From Methylobacterium sp. SyP6R (GTDB lineage: Bacteria; Pseudomonadota; Alphaproteobacteria; Rhizobiales; Beijerinckiaceae), in NCBI RefSeq assembly GCF_019216885.1, contig NZ_JAAQRC020000001.1, forward strand, positions 248,001 through 312,000: DNA of 64,000 nucleotides. The letters are read 5' to 3'. Every line of letters starts with the position of its first letter. Positions within the stretch are counted from its first letter, which is position 1. The notes beneath the pieces are model-generated. The model worked only from the letters and a program-made list of their open reading frames with translations. It was not told the origin of the DNA and ran no database searches. The position numbers and the translations under genes were made by a program. Shown one piece after another: positions 52,891 through 63,233 of this stretch.

Positions 52891-53187
52891 CTCCCCCCTC
52901 TGCGGCAGGGCTGTTCGGGGAAGGATGAAGCGCGGGTTCCCTCCTCTCCCCGCGGGCGGGGAGAGGGCCGTGCCGCCGTTCAGGGGGCACGGCGAGCCCG
53001 AAGGGCGGGGGTGAGGGGGTGTTTCCGGATGAGACTCCTCCGGCACCGCCCCCTCACCCCCGCTCCAGCTTCGCTTCCGCTTGCTGCTGACCCGACAAGG
53101 GGTCAGCAGCCCTCTCCCCGCCCGCGGGGGGAGGGGAAACCCGCGCCTTTTCTTTCCCCGAACAGCCCTGCCTCTGCGGGGGAGGGA
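52891..53187. repeat. Large imperfect inverted repeat family D, copy 1
   Basis: CTCCCCCCTCTGCGGCAGGG and CTGTTCGGGG at the left end are mirrored by CCCCGAACAGCCCTGCCTCT and GCGGGGGAGG at the right. Inner arms include CTCTCCCCGCGGGCGGGGAG. It fills most of the 474-bp gap between the BatD-like gene and the M20 gene. A related element is at 62787. The remaining gap shows nothing else. Confidence 0.8.
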
Positions 53188-53308
53188 CGATGCCCGGGCC
53201 TCTGTCCCCCGACATCCCGCCACATCACGCGGGCATGCACCGCGGGTTGCCTCGACCGGCACCGACCCTGCATACCGCCGGCACCAAGCCCGCAGGGTCG
53301 CGAGTGCC

Positions 53309-54565
53309 ATGACCGATGCCATGACCGAGACCACCCCCCGCCTCGGCGCCCGCGTGATGGCGCTGATCGACGATCTCGCCCGCCACACCGACGAGCCCGG
53401 CCGGCTGACCCGGCTCTACCTCTCGCCGGCCCACCGGGCGACGGCCGAGGCGGTGCTCGGCCTGATGCGGGAGGCGGGGTTCGCGGCCCGGATCGATGCC
53501 GCCGGCAGCGTGGTCGGGCGGATCGAGGGACGCGAGCCGGGGCTGCCGGCCCTGGTGCTCGGCTCGCATATCGACAGCGTGGTCGATGCCGGGCGCTACG
53601 ACGGTCCGCTCGGGGTCGCGGCGGGCCTGGTCGTGGCGCAGGAGATCCGCGCCCGCGGCCTTCCGCTCCCCTTCGCCCTGGAGGTGGTCGCCTTCGGCGA
53701 CGAGGAGAACGTGCGCTTTCCGACCTCGCTCTCGACCTCGAAGGCTTGGGCCGGGCAGTATAGAATGGAGTGGCTGGAGGGCCGCGACGCCGCCGGAACC
53801 ACCTTGCGCGAGGCGCTCGCCGCGTTCGGCGGCGACCCGGACGGCATCCCGGCCCTCGCGCGGCGGCCCGACGAGATCGCCGGCTACCTCGAGATCCATA
53901 TCGAGCAGGGTCCGGCGCTCGAAGCGGCGGCGCAGCCGGTGGGGGTGGTCTCCGGCATCGTCGGGCTCACCCGGGCGCGCTGCTCGGTGACGGGCGAGGC
54001 CAACCACGCCGGCACCGTGCCGATGGGCCTGCGCCGGGACGCGCTCGCCGCCGCCGCCGAGATGGCGCTCGCCGTCGAGCGCCTGGGCGAGGCCGTGCCG
54101 GGCGCGGTCGCGACGGTGGGGTCCCTCACGGTGGTGCCCGGCGCCGTCAACGTGATCCCGGGCCGGGTCGATTTCAGCCTCGACCTGCGCGCGCCGGACG
54201 ATGCCGACCGCGCGGGCCTGTTCCAGGCGATCCAGGCCGAGTGCCGGGCGATCGCGCAGCGGCGCCTGGTGGGATTTTCCTCCGAGACCTTCATGGACAA
54301 CCCGGCGGTCGCCCTCGATCCGGGCTTCCAGGCCGCCCTCGACCGGGCGGCGCGGCGCCTCGGCCACGCGCCCCTGCTTCTGCCCTCCGGCGCCACCCAC
54401 GACGCGGTGGCGATGGCGGCGCTCGGCGCTTCCGCGATGCTGTTCGTGCGCTGCCGCGGCGGCATCAGCCACAATCCGGCCGAATCGATCACCCTGGAGG
54501 ATGCCGACGCGGCGACGCGGGTGCTTCTGGGCACGGTGCTCGACCTCGCCGGCCTGCCCCATTGA
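53309..54565 (+). CDS. M20 family amidase (allantoate / N-carbamoyl amino acid hydrolase type)
   Basis: 418 residues. Zn-dependent hydrolases of this group split N-carbamoyl-amino acids, allantoate or ureido acids. Metal residues are visible: His in VLGSHIDSVVDAG, Asp in GRYDGPLGV, Glu pair in VAFGDEENVRFP, His in LEIHIEQGPALE, and His in GGISHNPAESI. The GNAEH-type dimer loop SVTGEANHAGTVPMGLRRDA is intact. ATG 53309 or 53321. It lies 14 nt before a DadA-like oxidase gene, suggesting a shared route that frees an amino acid which is then oxidised. Exact substrate unknown. Confidence 0.85.
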   Translation: MTDAMTETTPRLGARVMALIDDLARHTDEPGRLTRLYLSPAHRATAEAVLGLMREAGFAARIDAAGSVVGRIEGREPGLPALVLGSHIDSVVDAGRYDGPLGVAAGLVVAQEIRARGLPLPFALEVVAFGDEENVRFPTSLSTSKAWAGQYRMEWLEGRDAAGTTLREALAAFGGDPDGIPALARRPDEIAGYLEIHIEQGPALEAAAQPVGVVSGIVGLTRARCSVTGEANHAGTVPMGLRRDALAAAAEMALAVERLGEAVPGAVATVGSLTVVPGAVNVIPGRVDFSLDLRAPDDADRAGLFQAIQAECRAIAQRRLVGFSSETFMDNPAVALDPGFQAALDRAARRLGHAPLLLPSGATHDAVAMAALGASAMLFVRCRGGISHNPAESITLEDADAATRVLLGTVLDLAGLPH

Positions 54566-54579
54566 ACGAGACGAGAGCG

Positions 54580-55857
54580 ATGCAGCAGGACGAGCAGACG
54601 GCCGACATCGTGGTGGTCGGCGGCGGGATGGTGGGGCTGTCCTGCGCCATCGCCCTGAAGGATCGCGGGCAGGACGTGGTCCTGTGCGATCCCGGCGAGG
54701 CCCGGGCGCGCACCTCCTACGGCAATGCCGGCGTGGTGAGCCGCGGCTCGATCCTGCCCATGGCGAGCCCCGCCCTGTGGGGCAAGCTGCCGGCCTACCT
54801 GCGCAACGCCGATGCGGGTTTGCGCCTGCGCCACCTCCACCTCCTGCGGGTGCTGCCCTGGGTGGCGCATTTCCTGGCGAGCGCCCGCACCTCTGCCTGG
54901 CGCCGGGCCGCCGACGCGCTGGCCCCGCTCACCGACGCCGCCTATCCGGAGCACCGCCGCCTCGCCGACCGGGCCGGCGTGCCCCACCTCCTGCGCGAAT
55001 GCGGCTGGGTGAAGCTCTACCGCACCGAAGAGGCCTTCGCCGGGGCGGCGCTCGAGCGCGAGATCCTGACGCAGCACGGCGTGCCGTTCGAGATCCTGGA
55101 CGGGGCGGGCGTACAGGCGCTGGAGCCGGCGCTGATCCGCCCCTTCGCCCGGGCGATGCTGCTGCCGGAGACCGGCGCGGTCGGGGATCCCGGCGGCCTC
55201 GTCGAGGCGGCCGAGCGGCTGTTCTCGGGTTTGGGCGGGCGCGCGATCCGCACCACCGTGAGCCGCCTCGAACCGGGCCCGGAGGGCTGGCGCGTCGTCC
55301 ATCCGGGCGGCGCGATCCGGGCGCGCCAGGTGGTGCTGGCGACGGGAGCGGCGGCCAACGAGCTGTCCCGGCCCCTCGGCTACCGCTTCGCCTTCGCGGC
55401 CGAGCGCGGCTATCACCGCCATTACGCGCTGCACCCCGGCAGCCCGCCCCTCACCCGCCCGATCTACGACACCGGTGCCGCCTCGATCCTGTCGCCGATG
55501 GGCGAGGGACGGGTACGGGTGCTGTCCGGCGTCGAGGTCGCCGACCGCCATGCCGAGCCGGACTATTCCCAGATCGAGGCGGCGGCGCGGGAGGCCTCCG
55601 GCACGGTGCGCCTCGGCCAGCCGCTCGACAACCGGCCCTGGCTCGGCTCGCGCCCCTCGACCCCGGACGGCCTGCCGGTGATCGGTCCCGCCCCGCGCCA
55701 TCCCGGCCTGATCTTCGCCTTCGGCCACGGCCATATCGGCCTCTCGACCGGCCCGATCACCGGCCAACTCGTCGCCGACCTCGCCACCGGCCGCACACCG
55801 ACCGTGCCGGTGGCGCCGTTCGCACCGGGGCGGCTGCTCGGGTGGCCGCGGTTATAG
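54580..55857 (+). CDS. FAD-dependent D-amino acid dehydrogenase-like oxidoreductase
   Basis: 425 residues. The N-terminal FAD-binding fold is IVVVGGGMVGLSCAIALKDR, then GQDVVLCDPGEARARTSYGN and AGVVSRGSI, the DadA pattern. The C terminus RPSTPDGLPVIGPAPRHPGL, then FAFGHGHIGLSTGPITGQLV, is the second FAD-contact block. DadA enzymes oxidise D-amino acids to oxo acids and ammonia and pass electrons to the membrane chain. It follows the M20 amidase gene by 14 nt. Glycine or opine oxidation is an alternative. Confidence 0.86.
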   Translation: MQQDEQTADIVVVGGGMVGLSCAIALKDRGQDVVLCDPGEARARTSYGNAGVVSRGSILPMASPALWGKLPAYLRNADAGLRLRHLHLLRVLPWVAHFLASARTSAWRRAADALAPLTDAAYPEHRRLADRAGVPHLLRECGWVKLYRTEEAFAGAALEREILTQHGVPFEILDGAGVQALEPALIRPFARAMLLPETGAVGDPGGLVEAAERLFSGLGGRAIRTTVSRLEPGPEGWRVVHPGGAIRARQVVLATGAAANELSRPLGYRFAFAAERGYHRHYALHPGSPPLTRPIYDTGAASILSPMGEGRVRVLSGVEVADRHAEPDYSQIEAAAREASGTVRLGQPLDNRPWLGSRPSTPDGLPVIGPAPRHPGLIFAFGHGHIGLSTGPITGQLVADLATGRTPTVPVAPFAPGRLLGWPRL

Positions 55858-56014
55858 GCCGGCGCGATGCCGCGTCCGGTCGGCCCGGCATCGGCACGAC
55901 CGAGCCGCGTGATTCGGAGACGACCGACACCGGCGAAGGGTTCGATGATCGGAGCGGGTGGTAAAAAGCCGGCTAACGAAACACTTTCTTACGGAAAACG
56001 ATCGGGTGTTCGCT

Positions 56015-57997
56015 TCAATCCACGAAGCGGACCCCGATCTCGCATCCATGCTGGCGCACGACCTCGCACGCGCGCACCGGCTTGCCGTCGACCTTGCCGT
56101 CGACCTTGCCGTCGATCTCCAGCATGATCCGGACCGGCAGGCGCACCGGGCGCTCGAGGGAGAGCTTGGCGCCGGACTTCGAGAGATTGAGTACGAGGCA
56201 GAGCATCGACTCCACCGGCCCGGACGCCGGTGGCAGCGCGATCCGGCCGGGCAGCGAGGTGCGCATCCGCTCGTCGATCCGCCGCTCTTCGAGGCCGACC
56301 AGCCACTCGTCGAGGGTGGCGGCGATCTCGGCGACGCCCGCCGCACTGGTCTGGACGTTGGCGTTGACCTCGCCGGTGGTGATGCGCTGGTGCTCGCTCG
56401 CCGCCGCGGTGTCGGCGATGAAGCCCTGGACGGCATCGACCGCGCCGCGGATCGAGCCGAGCGCCGCCCCGACCTCGCGCGACACGCCCTGCATGGCGCC
56501 GATCTCGGCCGAGATCCGGCCGGTCGCGGCGCTGGCCTGGCCGGCGAGGCTCTTCACCTCCGCCGCCACCACGGCGAAGCCCCGGCCGGCGGCACCGGCG
56601 CGCGCCGCCTCGATGGTGGCGTTGAGCGCCAGGAGGTTGATCTGCTCGGCGATGGCCGTGATGACCTCCACCACCCCGTTCATCGCCTGGGCGGCCTGGT
56701 CGAGCCGCGCGGTGGCGGCGCCGGCCGTGCCCATCCGCTCCTGGATCTCGTCCACCGCCCGGCGCGAATCCCCCATCCGGGTCGCGATCGAGACGGAAGT
56801 CCGGTGCAGCTCCTCGGCCGCCCCCGAGACCGCCTGGACCCGGGTCAGGGTCTGCTCGGCCGTCGCGATCGCCGCCGCCCGCACAGTCATGCTGTGGGTG
56901 ACGTCGGTGGCGAACTTGATCACCTTGGAGGGGCGCCCGTTGAGGTCGAGGACGGGGGTGTAGGTGGCCTGGATCCAGACCTCCCGCCCGCCCTTGCCGA
57001 GGCGCTGGTACACGGCCGACGCGTAGCGTCCGGCGCGCAAGGACTCCCAGAATTCGGCGTAGGACCGGCTCGCGGCCTGGTCGGGGGAGACGAACAGGCG
57101 GTGGTGGCGGCCGACGATCTCGTCGAGGGTGTAGCCCATCGCCGTCAGGAAATGGCCGTTGGCATCCAGGATGGTGCCGTCCATGTCGAACTCGATCACC
57201 GCCTGCGAGCGGAGCGCCGCCTCGATCTTGCCGGCGGTGTCGGCCGCGTGCTGCTTGGCGGCGGTGATGTCGGTGGCGTACTTGACGATCTTGAGCGTAC
57301 GCCCGGCCGCATCGAGGATCGGATTGTAGGTCGCCTGGATCCAGATCTCCGCGCCGTCCTTGGCCCGGCGCTTGAATTCGCCCGCCTGGTATTCGCCCCG
57401 GGCGAGCCGGGCCCAGAACGCGCGGTAATCCGGCGAGGCGGCCTCGCCTTCCGTCACGAACATCCTGTGATGGCGGCCGACGATCTCGTCGGCGCGATAG
57501 CCCGTTGCGGCGAGGAAATGCGGGTTGGCGTCGAGGATCGTCCCGTCGGGGGCGAAGTGGATCACCGCCTGCGAGCGGTTGATCGCGGTGATCTGTCCGG
57601 CGGCGTCGATCGCCGCCCGTTTCTCGGCGGTGACGTCGAGGGCGAACTTCACGATCCGGAACGGCCGGCCGGTCAAGTCGAGCACCGGGTTGTAGCTGGC
57701 GCGGATCCAGACCTCGCGCCCGCCCTTGGCCAGGCGCCGGTACTCGGCGGTCTGGAACTCGCCCCGGCGCAAGGTCGCCCAGAACGCCTCGTAGGCCGGG
57801 TCCGCCGCCTCGGCGGGATCGACGAACAGGCGGTGGTGGCGCCCGCGCACCTCGCCGAGGGTGTAGCCCATCAGCCGGAGGAAGTTCTCGTTCGCCTCGA
57901 TCAAGGTGCCGTCGAGGCCGAAGGTCACGGTGGCCTGCGAGCGCTCGATGGCGTCGAGCTTGGCGGTCTTGCCGGAGCGGCGCGCGGAGGCGAACAT
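56015..57997 (-). CDS. Soluble chemoreceptor with three PAS domains and C-terminal PilZ
   Basis: 660 residues from ATG 57997 (GGGAC 6-9 nt upstream; TTG 58036 would add 13 residues). Three PAS domains (~18-130, 140-255, 260-375) are near copies of one another, each with a [16 protein letters not shown] loop, so they arose by tandem duplication. Then comes a methyl-accepting signalling domain with the hairpin tip [20 protein letters not shown], and [15 protein letters not shown]. The last ~90 residues look like PilZ ([31 protein letters not shown]), so c-di-GMP may be read too. No membrane segment is seen, so it is cytoplasmic. Confidence 0.88.
   Translation of the reverse strand: MFASARRSGKTAKLDAIERSQATVTFGLDGTLIEANENFLRLMGYTLGEVRGRHHRLFVDPAEAADPAYEAFWATLRRGEFQTAEYRRLAKGGREVWIRASYNPVLDLTGRPFRIVKFALDVTAEKRAAIDAAGQITAINRSQAVIHFAPDGTILDANPHFLAATGYRADEIVGRHHRMFVTEGEAASPDYRAFWARLARGEYQAGEFKRRAKDGAEIWIQATYNPILDAAGRTLKIVKYATDITAAKQHAADTAGKIEAALRSQAVIEFDMDGTILDANGHFLTAMGYTLDEIVGRHHRLFVSPDQAASRSYAEFWESLRAGRYASAVYQRLGKGGREVWIQATYTPVLDLNGRPSKVIKFATDVTHSMTVRAAAIATAEQTLTRVQAVSGAAEELHRTSVSIATRMGDSRRAVDEIQERMGTAGAATARLDQAAQAMNGVVEVITAIAEQINLLALNATIEAARAGAAGRGFAVVAAEVKSLAGQASAATGRISAEIGAMQGVSREVGAALGSIRGAVDAVQGFIADTAAASEHQRITTGEVNANVQTSAAGVAEIAATLDEWLVGLEERRIDERMRTSLPGRIALPPASGPVESMLCLVLNLSKSGAKLSLERPVRLPVRIMLEIDGKVDGKVDGKPVRACEVVRQHGCEIGVRFVD
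56081..56116. repeat. Three tandem 12-bp units inside the chemoreceptor gene
   Basis: CTTGCCGTCGAC is repeated three times (last base T in the third), coding for [11 protein letters not shown] in the PilZ-like domain. The in-frame length allows copy number change without a frameshift. Confidence 0.85.
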
Positions 57998-58121
57998 GTT
58001 TTGTCCCAGACGATCGTGGGCGTTTGTCCCGTTCAAGCACGGGGCGCTTAACGCAATGTCACCTCGCGTAACCCCGCGTCAGGCTGCCGCATGTCGGGCG
58101 GGCCCCGATGGACCACCCCGC

Positions 58122-60281
58122 TCAGGACCGGGCGAGCATCTCGCGGATGCGTGACGCCAGGGCCTCGACCCCGAAGGGCTTGGTCAGCACCTGCATGCCG
58201 GGCCCGAGCCGGCCGGTGCCGAGCGCCGCGGTCTCGGCATAGCCGGTGATGAACAGCACCTTCAGGCCCGGCCGCCGCACGCGGCCCGCATCGGCCATCT
58301 GGCGCCCGTTCATCCCGCCGGGCAGTCCGACATCGGTGACGAGGAGGTCGATGCGCGCGTCCGATTGCAGCACCGTGAGGCCCGCCGCGCCGTCGGCCGC
58401 CTCGATCGCCGTGTAGCCGAGATCCTCCAGCACCTCGGTCACCAGCATGCGCACGGTCGGCTCGTCGTCGACGATCAGCACCGTCTCGCCCTGCTCGGCC
58501 CGGGGCGCCGCAGCGAGGGTCGCGGGTGCGGCATCCGCCTCGGAGCTGCCGTGGTGGCGCGGCAGGACGAGGCGCACGGTGGTGCCGCGTCCGACCTCCG
58601 AGTCGATCCGCACCTGGCCGCCGGATTGCTGGGTGAAGCCGTAGATCATCGACAGGCCGAGGCCCGTGCCCTGGCCGATCGGCTTCGTGGTGAAGAACGG
58701 CTCGAACACCCGGGCGATCACGTCGGGGGCCATGCCAGTCCCGGTATCGGTCACGCCGAGCGACAGGTAGTCGCCCGGCGGCAGGGAGTCGCTGGGCGGC
58801 AGATCCTGCGCGCGGGCCGCCGCTTCGTCGAGGCGCAGGTTCGCGGTCGCGATGGCGATGCGCCCGCCCTCGGGCATCGCGTCGCGGGCGTTGAGGCAGA
58901 GGTTGAGGAGCGCGTTCTCGAGCTGCGGCGGATCGACCAGCACGGTCCAGAGGTCGGGCGCGCCGTCGACCGCGATCTCGATCGCCGGGCCGACACTGCG
59001 CCGGATCAGCTCCTCCATCCCGGCCACCAGCTGGTTGACGTCGGTGGGGCGGGGGTCGAGGGTCTGGCGGCGCGAGAAGGCGAGCAGCCGGTGGGTCAGC
59101 GCCGCGGCGCGCCGGGTCGCCCCCTGCGCCGCCGCCATGTAGCGGTCGACATCCTTGAGCCGGCCCTGGCCGATGCGGGTCTGCATCAGTTCGAGCGCGC
59201 CCGAGATGCCGGCGAGCAGGTTGTTGAAGTCGTGGGCGAGGCCGCCGGTGAGCTGGCCCACCGCCTCCATCTTCTGCGACTGGCGCAGGGCCGCCTCGGC
59301 CCGCATCAGCTCGGCGGTGCGCGCGGCCACCTGCTGCTCCAGGGTCTCGGTCAGGGCCCGCAGCATCGTTGTGGCGCGGTCGCGCTCCGCCTCGACGGCG
59401 CGGCGCTCGTTCACGTCGATGAGGACGCCGGGAAAGCTCAGCGGCGTGCCGTCCGGCGCGTGGTCGACCCTTCCGTTCGCCTCCAGCCAGTAATACTGCC
59501 CGTCGGCGCGCCGGGTGCGGTACTGGTGGGCATAGGTGCCGCCGCGGATCACCACCGCGTCGATCGCCGCGATCAGCCCGGCCCGGTCGTCCGGATGCAC
59601 CGTCTCGATCACCTGCTCCAGGCTCAAGCCCTCGCGGCCGTGAGCCGGATCGAGGCCGAAGCTGCGGGCGAAGGCCTCGTCGACGGTGAAGCGGTCGTTC
59701 GGCAGGTCCCAGAACCAGGTGCCGATGATCGCGCCGGCCGCCAGCGCCAGCTGGACCCGCTCGATGTTCTCCCGGGCGATCGCCTCGCTCTCGCGCAGGC
59801 GCCGGGTCGCGACCACCTGGGCGGTGGTCTCGTTGGTGAGGATGAACAGGCCGGCGACGCGGCCCTCGCCGTCGAGGACCCGCGAATAGGAGAAGGTCCA
59901 CCAGGTCTCGGCCTCGCCCCGGTCGGTGCCGAGCGTCCACGGCAGGTCGACGAAGCGCCGGCTGCGCCCCGCGAAGGCGTCGTCGATGATGGGCTTGGCC
60001 TGCTCCCAGCCATCGGCCCAGACCTTGTCGAAGCGCTCGCCCATCGCCCAGTCGAGCCGGGGCCCGAGCAGCGGGAAGTAGGTCTCGTTGAAGAAGAAGT
60101 GCAGGTCCGGCCCCCAGGCCAGGATCATGCTCTCGGGCGAGTTCAGCACCAGCGAGAGCGCCGTGCGCAGGGCCTCGGGCCAGGTCTCGGGGGGCCCGAG
60201 CGGGTGGCTCGACCAGTCGCGCGCGCGGATCATCGCGGCCGCGCGGCCGCCGCCGGCCAGGAATGGGAGGGGGTCACTCAT
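58122..60281 (-). CDS. Hybrid sensor histidine kinase with receiver domain
   Basis: 719 residues, soluble. Order: an N-terminal PAS/GAF-like region (~15-165: [40 protein letters not shown]), a PAS domain (~170-310: [33 protein letters not shown]), a HisKA domain with the phosphoacceptor in [20 protein letters not shown], the ATPase domain ([40 protein letters not shown]), and a C-terminal receiver ([38 protein letters not shown]). The receiver has the Asp and Lys needed for phosphotransfer. ATG 60281. Confidence 0.92.
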   Translation of the reverse strand: MSDPLPFLAGGGRAAAMIRARDWSSHPLGPPETWPEALRTALSLVLNSPESMILAWGPDLHFFFNETYFPLLGPRLDWAMGERFDKVWADGWEQAKPIIDDAFAGRSRRFVDLPWTLGTDRGEAETWWTFSYSRVLDGEGRVAGLFILTNETTAQVVATRRLRESEAIARENIERVQLALAAGAIIGTWFWDLPNDRFTVDEAFARSFGLDPAHGREGLSLEQVIETVHPDDRAGLIAAIDAVVIRGGTYAHQYRTRRADGQYYWLEANGRVDHAPDGTPLSFPGVLIDVNERRAVEAERDRATTMLRALTETLEQQVAARTAELMRAEAALRQSQKMEAVGQLTGGLAHDFNNLLAGISGALELMQTRIGQGRLKDVDRYMAAAQGATRRAAALTHRLLAFSRRQTLDPRPTDVNQLVAGMEELIRRSVGPAIEIAVDGAPDLWTVLVDPPQLENALLNLCLNARDAMPEGGRIAIATANLRLDEAAARAQDLPPSDSLPPGDYLSLGVTDTGTGMAPDVIARVFEPFFTTKPIGQGTGLGLSMIYGFTQQSGGQVRIDSEVGRGTTVRLVLPRHHGSSEADAAPATLAAAPRAEQGETVLIVDDEPTVRMLVTEVLEDLGYTAIEAADGAAGLTVLQSDARIDLLVTDVGLPGGMNGRQMADAGRVRRPGLKVLFITGYAETAALGTGRLGPGMQVLTKPFGVEALASRIREMLARS

Positions 60282-60530
60282 CGGCGGGCGGCGGGTTCAC
60301 CTGGGCAAGGTCGGGCTCTACGCCGCTGCGACACGGCCCGGCGGGTCTCGAAAGTCGGTTCGGGCGCCGGGCGAAGGCCGGCCCGGACGAGTCGCGTCTT
60401 ATCGCCCGAAGCGACCGATTCGGCAAAGCCGTTCGGCGCCGGCCCGCGCGGCTCTCCCGCCATGGCGGGAGGCCTACGCTTTTGGCAGGATCGGCCGCGA
60501 GCGCCGCGCCGCGCCGCAGGGGAGGACCGG

Positions 60531-62177
60531 ATGGCCCATTTCATCAACGACCGCGCCGCGCTGGTGGCGGAGGCGGTGGACGGCCTCGTCGCGGGCAGCG
60601 GCGGGCGGCTCGCCCGCCTCGACGGCGACCCGGCGATCCGGGTCGTGTTGCGGGCCGACTGGCGGGCCGACCGGGTCGCGGTCGTCTCCGGCGGCGGCTC
60701 GGGCCACGAGCCGGCCCATGCGGGCTTCGTCGGGCGGGGCCTCCTCACCGCGGCGGTGTGCGGCGACGTGTTCGCCTCGCCCTCCGTCGATGCGGTGCTG
60801 GCGGGCATCCTGGCGGTGACCGGGCCGGCGGGCTGCCTCGTCATCATCAAGAACTATGCCGGCGACCGGCTGAATTTCGGGCTCGCCGCCGAGCGCGCCC
60901 GAGCCATGGGCTTGTCGGTCGAGACCGTCACGGTCGCCGACGACGTGGCCATCCCGGGGGCGGCGCAGGCCCGGGGCATCGCCGGCACGCTCCTGGTGCA
61001 CAAGGTGGCGGGCCACGCTGCGGAAGGCGGCCGGCCGCTCGCCGAGGTCGCGGCGGCCGCGCGGGCCGCCGCCGCCGCGGTCAAGTCCCTCGGCCTCGCG
61101 GTCTCGGGCTGCACGATGCCGGGCGGGGTGGCGGAAGCCCGCCTCGCGCCGGGCCAGGCCGAGCTCGGCCTCGGCATCCACGGCGAGCCCGGCATCGAGC
61201 GCATCGCCCTGCCGCCGGCCGCCGACCTCGCCCGACTGATGACGGCGCGCCTCGGCGAGGCCGTGCCGGGCGATCGCCCGCTCGCCCTCCTCGTCAACAC
61301 CCTCGGCGGCACCACGGCCCTGGAGATGCAGGTGCTGACGGGCGCGGTGCTGGCGACGCCGCTCGGCCGCCGGGTGCGCCTGCTCCTCGGACCGACCGCC
61401 GCGATGACGGCTTTGGACATGCACGGCATCTCGCTCTCGGTCATGCCTCTCGACGCGGCGGCGCAGGACGCGCTCGAAGCCGCGACCGAGGTGGCGGCCT
61501 GGCCGCTGGCGGTGCCGGTGACGCCGGCGACGCTCCGCCCCCTGCCCGATCGCGTCGCGCGGCTAAGCTCGGCCGCCTCCCCCTCGCACGACCCCGCGGT
61601 CGCAGGTGCGATCACGGCGGTCTGCACGGCCTGGATCGAGGCGGAAGCCGACCTCAACGCCCTCGACGCGCGGGTCGGCGACGGCGACACCGGCACCACC
61701 TTCGCGGCGGCGGCCCGCGCCGTGCTCGCCGATCTCGACCGGCTGCCGCAGGCCGAGCCCGGCGCCCTGTGCCGCGCGCTCTCCGACCGCCTCGCCCGGG
61801 TGGCCGGCGGATCGAGCGGGGTACTGATGTCGATCTTCTTTGCCGCTGCCGGTTCCGGCCTCGCGGAGGGGCTGGGCTGGTCCGAGGCGCTGATCCGGGG
61901 GGCGGACAGGCTCCAGGCCCATGGCGGCGCCCGGCCCGGCGACCGCACCCTGCTCGACGCCCTGGTGCCGGCCCTCGCGGCCCTGTCCGAGGATGGCGTG
62001 ACGGCGGCGGCGCGGGCGGCGGAAACGGGAGCCGCCGCCACCGCCCGGATGACACGGGCCGGCACCGGCCGGTCGAGCTACCTCGCCGCCGCCGACCTCG
62101 ACGGGGTGGAGGATCCGGGTGCGGTCGCGGTGGCCCGTGCCTTCAAGGCCCTGGCCTCCGCGGCTGCGGGGCGTTGA
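60531..62177 (+). CDS. Dihydroxyacetone kinase, fused DhaK-DhaL (ATP type)
   Basis: 548 residues. It phosphorylates dihydroxyacetone (or glyceraldehyde) with ATP. The K domain (1-~330) has VVSGGGSGHEPAHAGFVGRG, LVIIKNYAGDRLNFGLAAER and the His-bearing LGIHGEPGIERI that binds dihydroxyacetone covalently. The L domain (~350-545) has DARVGDGDTGTTFAAAARA, binding ADP-Mg, and GGSSGVLMSIFF. A clear GGGGAGGA lies 4-11 nt before ATG 60531. It stands alone, divergent from the hybrid kinase. A link to C1 carbon via dihydroxyacetone is possible but not shown. Confidence 0.92.
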   Translation: MAHFINDRAALVAEAVDGLVAGSGGRLARLDGDPAIRVVLRADWRADRVAVVSGGGSGHEPAHAGFVGRGLLTAAVCGDVFASPSVDAVLAGILAVTGPAGCLVIIKNYAGDRLNFGLAAERARAMGLSVETVTVADDVAIPGAAQARGIAGTLLVHKVAGHAAEGGRPLAEVAAAARAAAAAVKSLGLAVSGCTMPGGVAEARLAPGQAELGLGIHGEPGIERIALPPAADLARLMTARLGEAVPGDRPLALLVNTLGGTTALEMQVLTGAVLATPLGRRVRLLLGPTAAMTALDMHGISLSVMPLDAAAQDALEAATEVAAWPLAVPVTPATLRPLPDRVARLSSAASPSHDPAVAGAITAVCTAWIEAEADLNALDARVGDGDTGTTFAAAARAVLADLDRLPQAEPGALCRALSDRLARVAGGSSGVLMSIFFAAAGSGLAEGLGWSEALIRGADRLQAHGGARPGDRTLLDALVPALAALSEDGVTAAARAAETGAAATARMTRAGTGRSSYLAAADLDGVEDPGAVAVARAFKALASAAAGR

Positions 62178-62541
62178 GCTACGCCGACGGTCGGTGCGAG
62201 GGCCCGGGCGATGGGCCCCGGCCGATCGTTCCCTGCATCGCAGCGCGGGCCTGAGCAATGACGTGTGATACGGTTTCCGGATTGATCGCTTCGCGATGTG
62301 GAAACCGGCTTCGCTCAGGCGAGGCGCCAAGATCCCCGCTCTCGTATCGCGGTACGCGACACAGCAGGTCGCGTGGTGCGGGAGCGACGGCCGTGCGCAA
62401 GAACCCTCCCCCCTCTGCGGTCTAGCGGATTTATACCAACGGTCGTTGAAAACGACCTCTGGTTCCGATCTCGAATTTTCGCCAAGCCCGAGGTCCCGGA
62501 CTTCTGGGTTTGGTGTCGGAAATTCGAGTTGGGTCAACGGC

Positions 62542-62575
62542 CCCGTCGATCTCGGGCTTGCCCGAGATCGACGGG
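62542..62575. repeat. Perfect 15-bp hairpin with a 4-nt loop
   Basis: CCCGTCGATCTCGGG and CCCGAGATCGACGGG pair without error around CTTG. No T run follows, so it is more like a dispersed palindrome than a terminator. Confidence 0.75.
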
Positions 62576-62786
62576 GGAGGAGAGGCGCGCAATTTTCGCA
62601 AGGGGACGGCGCTCAGACCGAGATGTGCGAATCCGCTCGCCTCTGCGGGGGAGGGTGCCCGGCTGCGAGTGCGAAGCACGCGTGGGCCGGGCCGGAGAGG
62701 GGCAGCGCGACGCTCATCCAGCGAGCGCCCTTCATCATGGTCGCCTCCGGAAGCGGCGTCCCCTCTCCCGGCCTGCTCCGCAGGCC

Positions 62787-63086
62787 ACCCTCCCCCGCAG
62801 AGGGCAGGGCTGTCCGGGGAAAGACGAGGCGCTGGAAATCCCCTCTCCCCGCGGGCGGGGAGAGGCTTTCGTCCCCCTTGTCGGGGACGAAAGGAGCGGA
62901 GGCGAAAGCCGGAGCGAGGGTGAGGGGGGGGCCGGAGAAGCCTCACTCGTCGAGACCCCCTCACCCTCGCCCTTCGGGCTTGCCGTGCCCCCTGAACGGC
63001 GGCACGGCCCTCTCCCCGCCCGCGGGGAGAGGGGAAGATCAGCGCCTCGTCTTTCCCCGGACAGCCCTGGCGCAGAGGGGAGGGTT
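62787..63086. repeat. Large imperfect inverted repeat family D, copy 2
   Basis: Left end ACCCTCCCCCGCAGAGGGCA and GGGCTGTCCGGGG; right end CCCCGGACAGCCCTGGCGCA and GAGGGGAGGGT. Inner arms CCTCTCCCCGCGGGCGGGGA and GAGG match those of the copy at 52891. Middle contains GTCCCCCTTGTCGGGGAC, a further small hairpin. Confidence 0.8.
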
Positions 63087-63233
63087 CAGACGCGCTTCCC
63101 GTCGTTCCCGCACCCGCACAGCTTCCTACGGCGCATTGTGCCCCCTATGGAGGAGACGATCTGAGCGCCTGATCTTTCGGAGGAGGCTCCAGAGCGCCCT
63201 GCCGCCCGGCGGAACGGCGAGACGATCCTTGCC

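Larger units (their letters stand above)
62178..63233. other. 1-kb repeat-rich gap without a recognised gene
   Basis: The left part (62178-62540) shows no gene or repeat recognised by me. A perfect hairpin is at 62542-62575 and a family D repeat at 62787-63086. Long open frames on both strands cross it but are of low complexity and follow the repeat arms. The last ~150 bp before the mucR-like gene's stop are unremarkable. Confidence 0.55.

Noticed and set aside
58365..60530. Long + strand open frame opposite the hybrid kinase that joins the dihydroxyacetone kinase frame
   Set aside because: Only the part from ATG 60531, behind a strong ribosome-binding site, has family motifs; the rest mirrors the kinase gene.
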